NCBI GenBank assembly: GCA_020347545.1
Contig: CP070731.1
Location: forward strand, 1,992,588 to 1,999,655
Length of the DNA: 7,068 nt
Direction of reading: 5' to 3'
DNA from: Flavobacteriaceae bacterium
GTDB lineage: Bacteria > Bacteroidota > Bacteroidia > Flavobacteriales > Flavobacteriaceae
Below, piece by piece: positions 6,760 to 7,068 of this stretch. The notes below the pieces were generated by a model. The model was not told where the DNA came from. It searched no databases and was given only the letters and a program-made list of their open reading frames with translations. The first letter of the stretch is position 1; each line of letters opens with the position of its first letter. Both the position numbers and the translations under genes were made by a program.

Positions 6760-6766
6760 TAATTTG
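6760..6766 (+). promoter_or_regulatory. Possible -7 element of norC
   Basis: TAATTTG is one base shorter than the Bacteroidota consensus TAnnTTTG. No TTG lies at the proper distance upstream. An imperfect core promoter without a -33 box would fit a gene needing an activator. The leader would be about 36 bases. Confidence 0.33.
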
Positions 6767-6807
6767 AAAAAAAGATAAAAAGACCTTTTAATATTAAATA
6801 ATCAACT

Positions 6808-7068
6808 ATGTTATCAAAAAAACAAGCCAGAGCTTTCTTTCTGGGGGGAACCTTAGTGACGTTTCTTATTTTTATTGGACTCACAATTTTTTCCTTTAGT
6901 AAAGAACAAGATCAATCAAACTATGGAGAAATCACTGAGGCCGTTGTCCGGGGAAAAAATCTGTGGGAAAAAAATAATTGTATGGGGTGCCATACCATCC
7001 TTGGCGAAGGGGCTTATTATGCTCCAGAATTAACCAAGGTTATTGACAGAAGAGGGGAAGGCTACATT
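6808..7068 (+). CDS. norC: Nitric oxide reductase subunit C, NorC (5' part, continues beyond window)
   Basis: The frame is open from the ATG at 6808 to the window edge, giving 87 codons. After a basic N-terminus, one helix (about 9-30) anchors the protein in the inner membrane. The periplasmic part carries the haem site CMGCH at 58-62. It is followed by the NorC hallmark stretch ILGEGAYYAPELTKV (64-78) and then an Arg-Arg-Gly; RGKNLWEKNN precedes the haem site. The distal Met haem ligand lies outside the window. NorC passes electrons from a periplasmic donor to NorB, which reduces two NO to N2O. It marks the cytochrome c-dependent (cNOR) type rather than the quinol-oxidising single-subunit type. 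norB is expected next, but is not visible. No Shine-Dalgarno sequence precedes the ATG. The start is supported by the correct position of the membrane anchor and by the upstream regulatory-like sequences. Confidence 0.94.
   Translation, partial: MLSKKQARAFFLGGTLVTFLIFIGLTIFSFSKEQDQSNYGEITEAVVRGKNLWEKNNCMGCHTILGEGAYYAPELTKVIDRRGEGYI

Larger units (their letters stand above)
6490..6807. other. Divergent intergenic region between the ATPase gene and norC
   Basis: These 318 bases separate the two start codons. They are A+T-rich and hold no supported gene. The reading frames crossing them have low-complexity translations and overlap norC or the ATPase gene. The half near norC contains two short palindromes and a -7-like element, listed separately. 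On the ATPase side I found no match to TAnnTTTG on the minus strand, so its promoter is not located. Confidence 0.7.

Noticed and set aside
6748..6762. Fur-box-like stretch around TTGAGAATCATGTAA
   Set aside because: Only about half of the consensus positions match, and the rest fits the local palindrome or chance.
6543..6884. Minus-strand 113-codon frame across the norC start
   Set aside because: It overlaps the norC anchor region antisense, covers the likely promoter, and has a low-complexity Lys/Ile/Asn/Phe-rich translation.

Overview
The window looks like chromosomal DNA from a member of the Bacteroidota, probably a respiratory, denitrification-capable type. The clearest sign is the promoter in front of the tRNA gene. 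It has TTG, 20 bases, then TATATTTG, an exact match to the -33/-7 promoter class of that phylum (TTG ... TAnnTTTG). The protein genes also lack Shine-Dalgarno sequences, and the intergenic DNA is very A+T-rich, both usual for Bacteroidota. No mobile element, CRISPR array or integrase was seen.

Layout from left to right: (1) Positions 1-2275, minus strand, hold a long open frame. It runs off the left edge and encodes a membrane-anchored multiheme cytochrome c. An N-terminal block of about five membrane helices, with histidines spaced as in b-type cytochromes, is followed by five CXXCH haem sites and a beta-rich C-terminal part. (2) An A+T-rich gap of about 300 bases holds the cytochrome leader and the tRNA promoter. 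(3) A tRNA-Pro(GGG) gene is followed closely by a strong intrinsic terminator. (4) A second gap leads to a complete plus-strand CaCA-family cation/Ca2+ antiporter gene (2901-3848). (5) A complete minus-strand P2-type, Ca2+-ATPase-like gene (3838-6489) converges on the antiporter gene, and their 3' ends overlap by 11 bp. (6) A 318-bp divergent intergenic region carries a perfect CRP/FNR-like palindrome. (7) The 5' part of norC, the cytochrome c subunit of nitric oxide reductase, runs off the right edge.

The two outer genes point to anaerobic or NO respiration: norC directly, and the multiheme cytochrome as a probable electron-transfer or N/S-oxide-related component. The two inner genes are both predicted Ca2+ exporters of different energetics, one ATP-driven and one ion-gradient-driven. 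Characterised cNOR enzymes carry a structural Ca2+ near the haem b/b3 site, so the neighbourhood might be functional rather than accidental. That link is inference. The most distinctive observations are the b-type-like/pentahaem fusion, the tail-to-tail overlap of two Ca2+ transporter genes, the asymmetric ion-site residues of the antiporter, and the palindrome about 41.5 bp upstream of a plausible norC start site.
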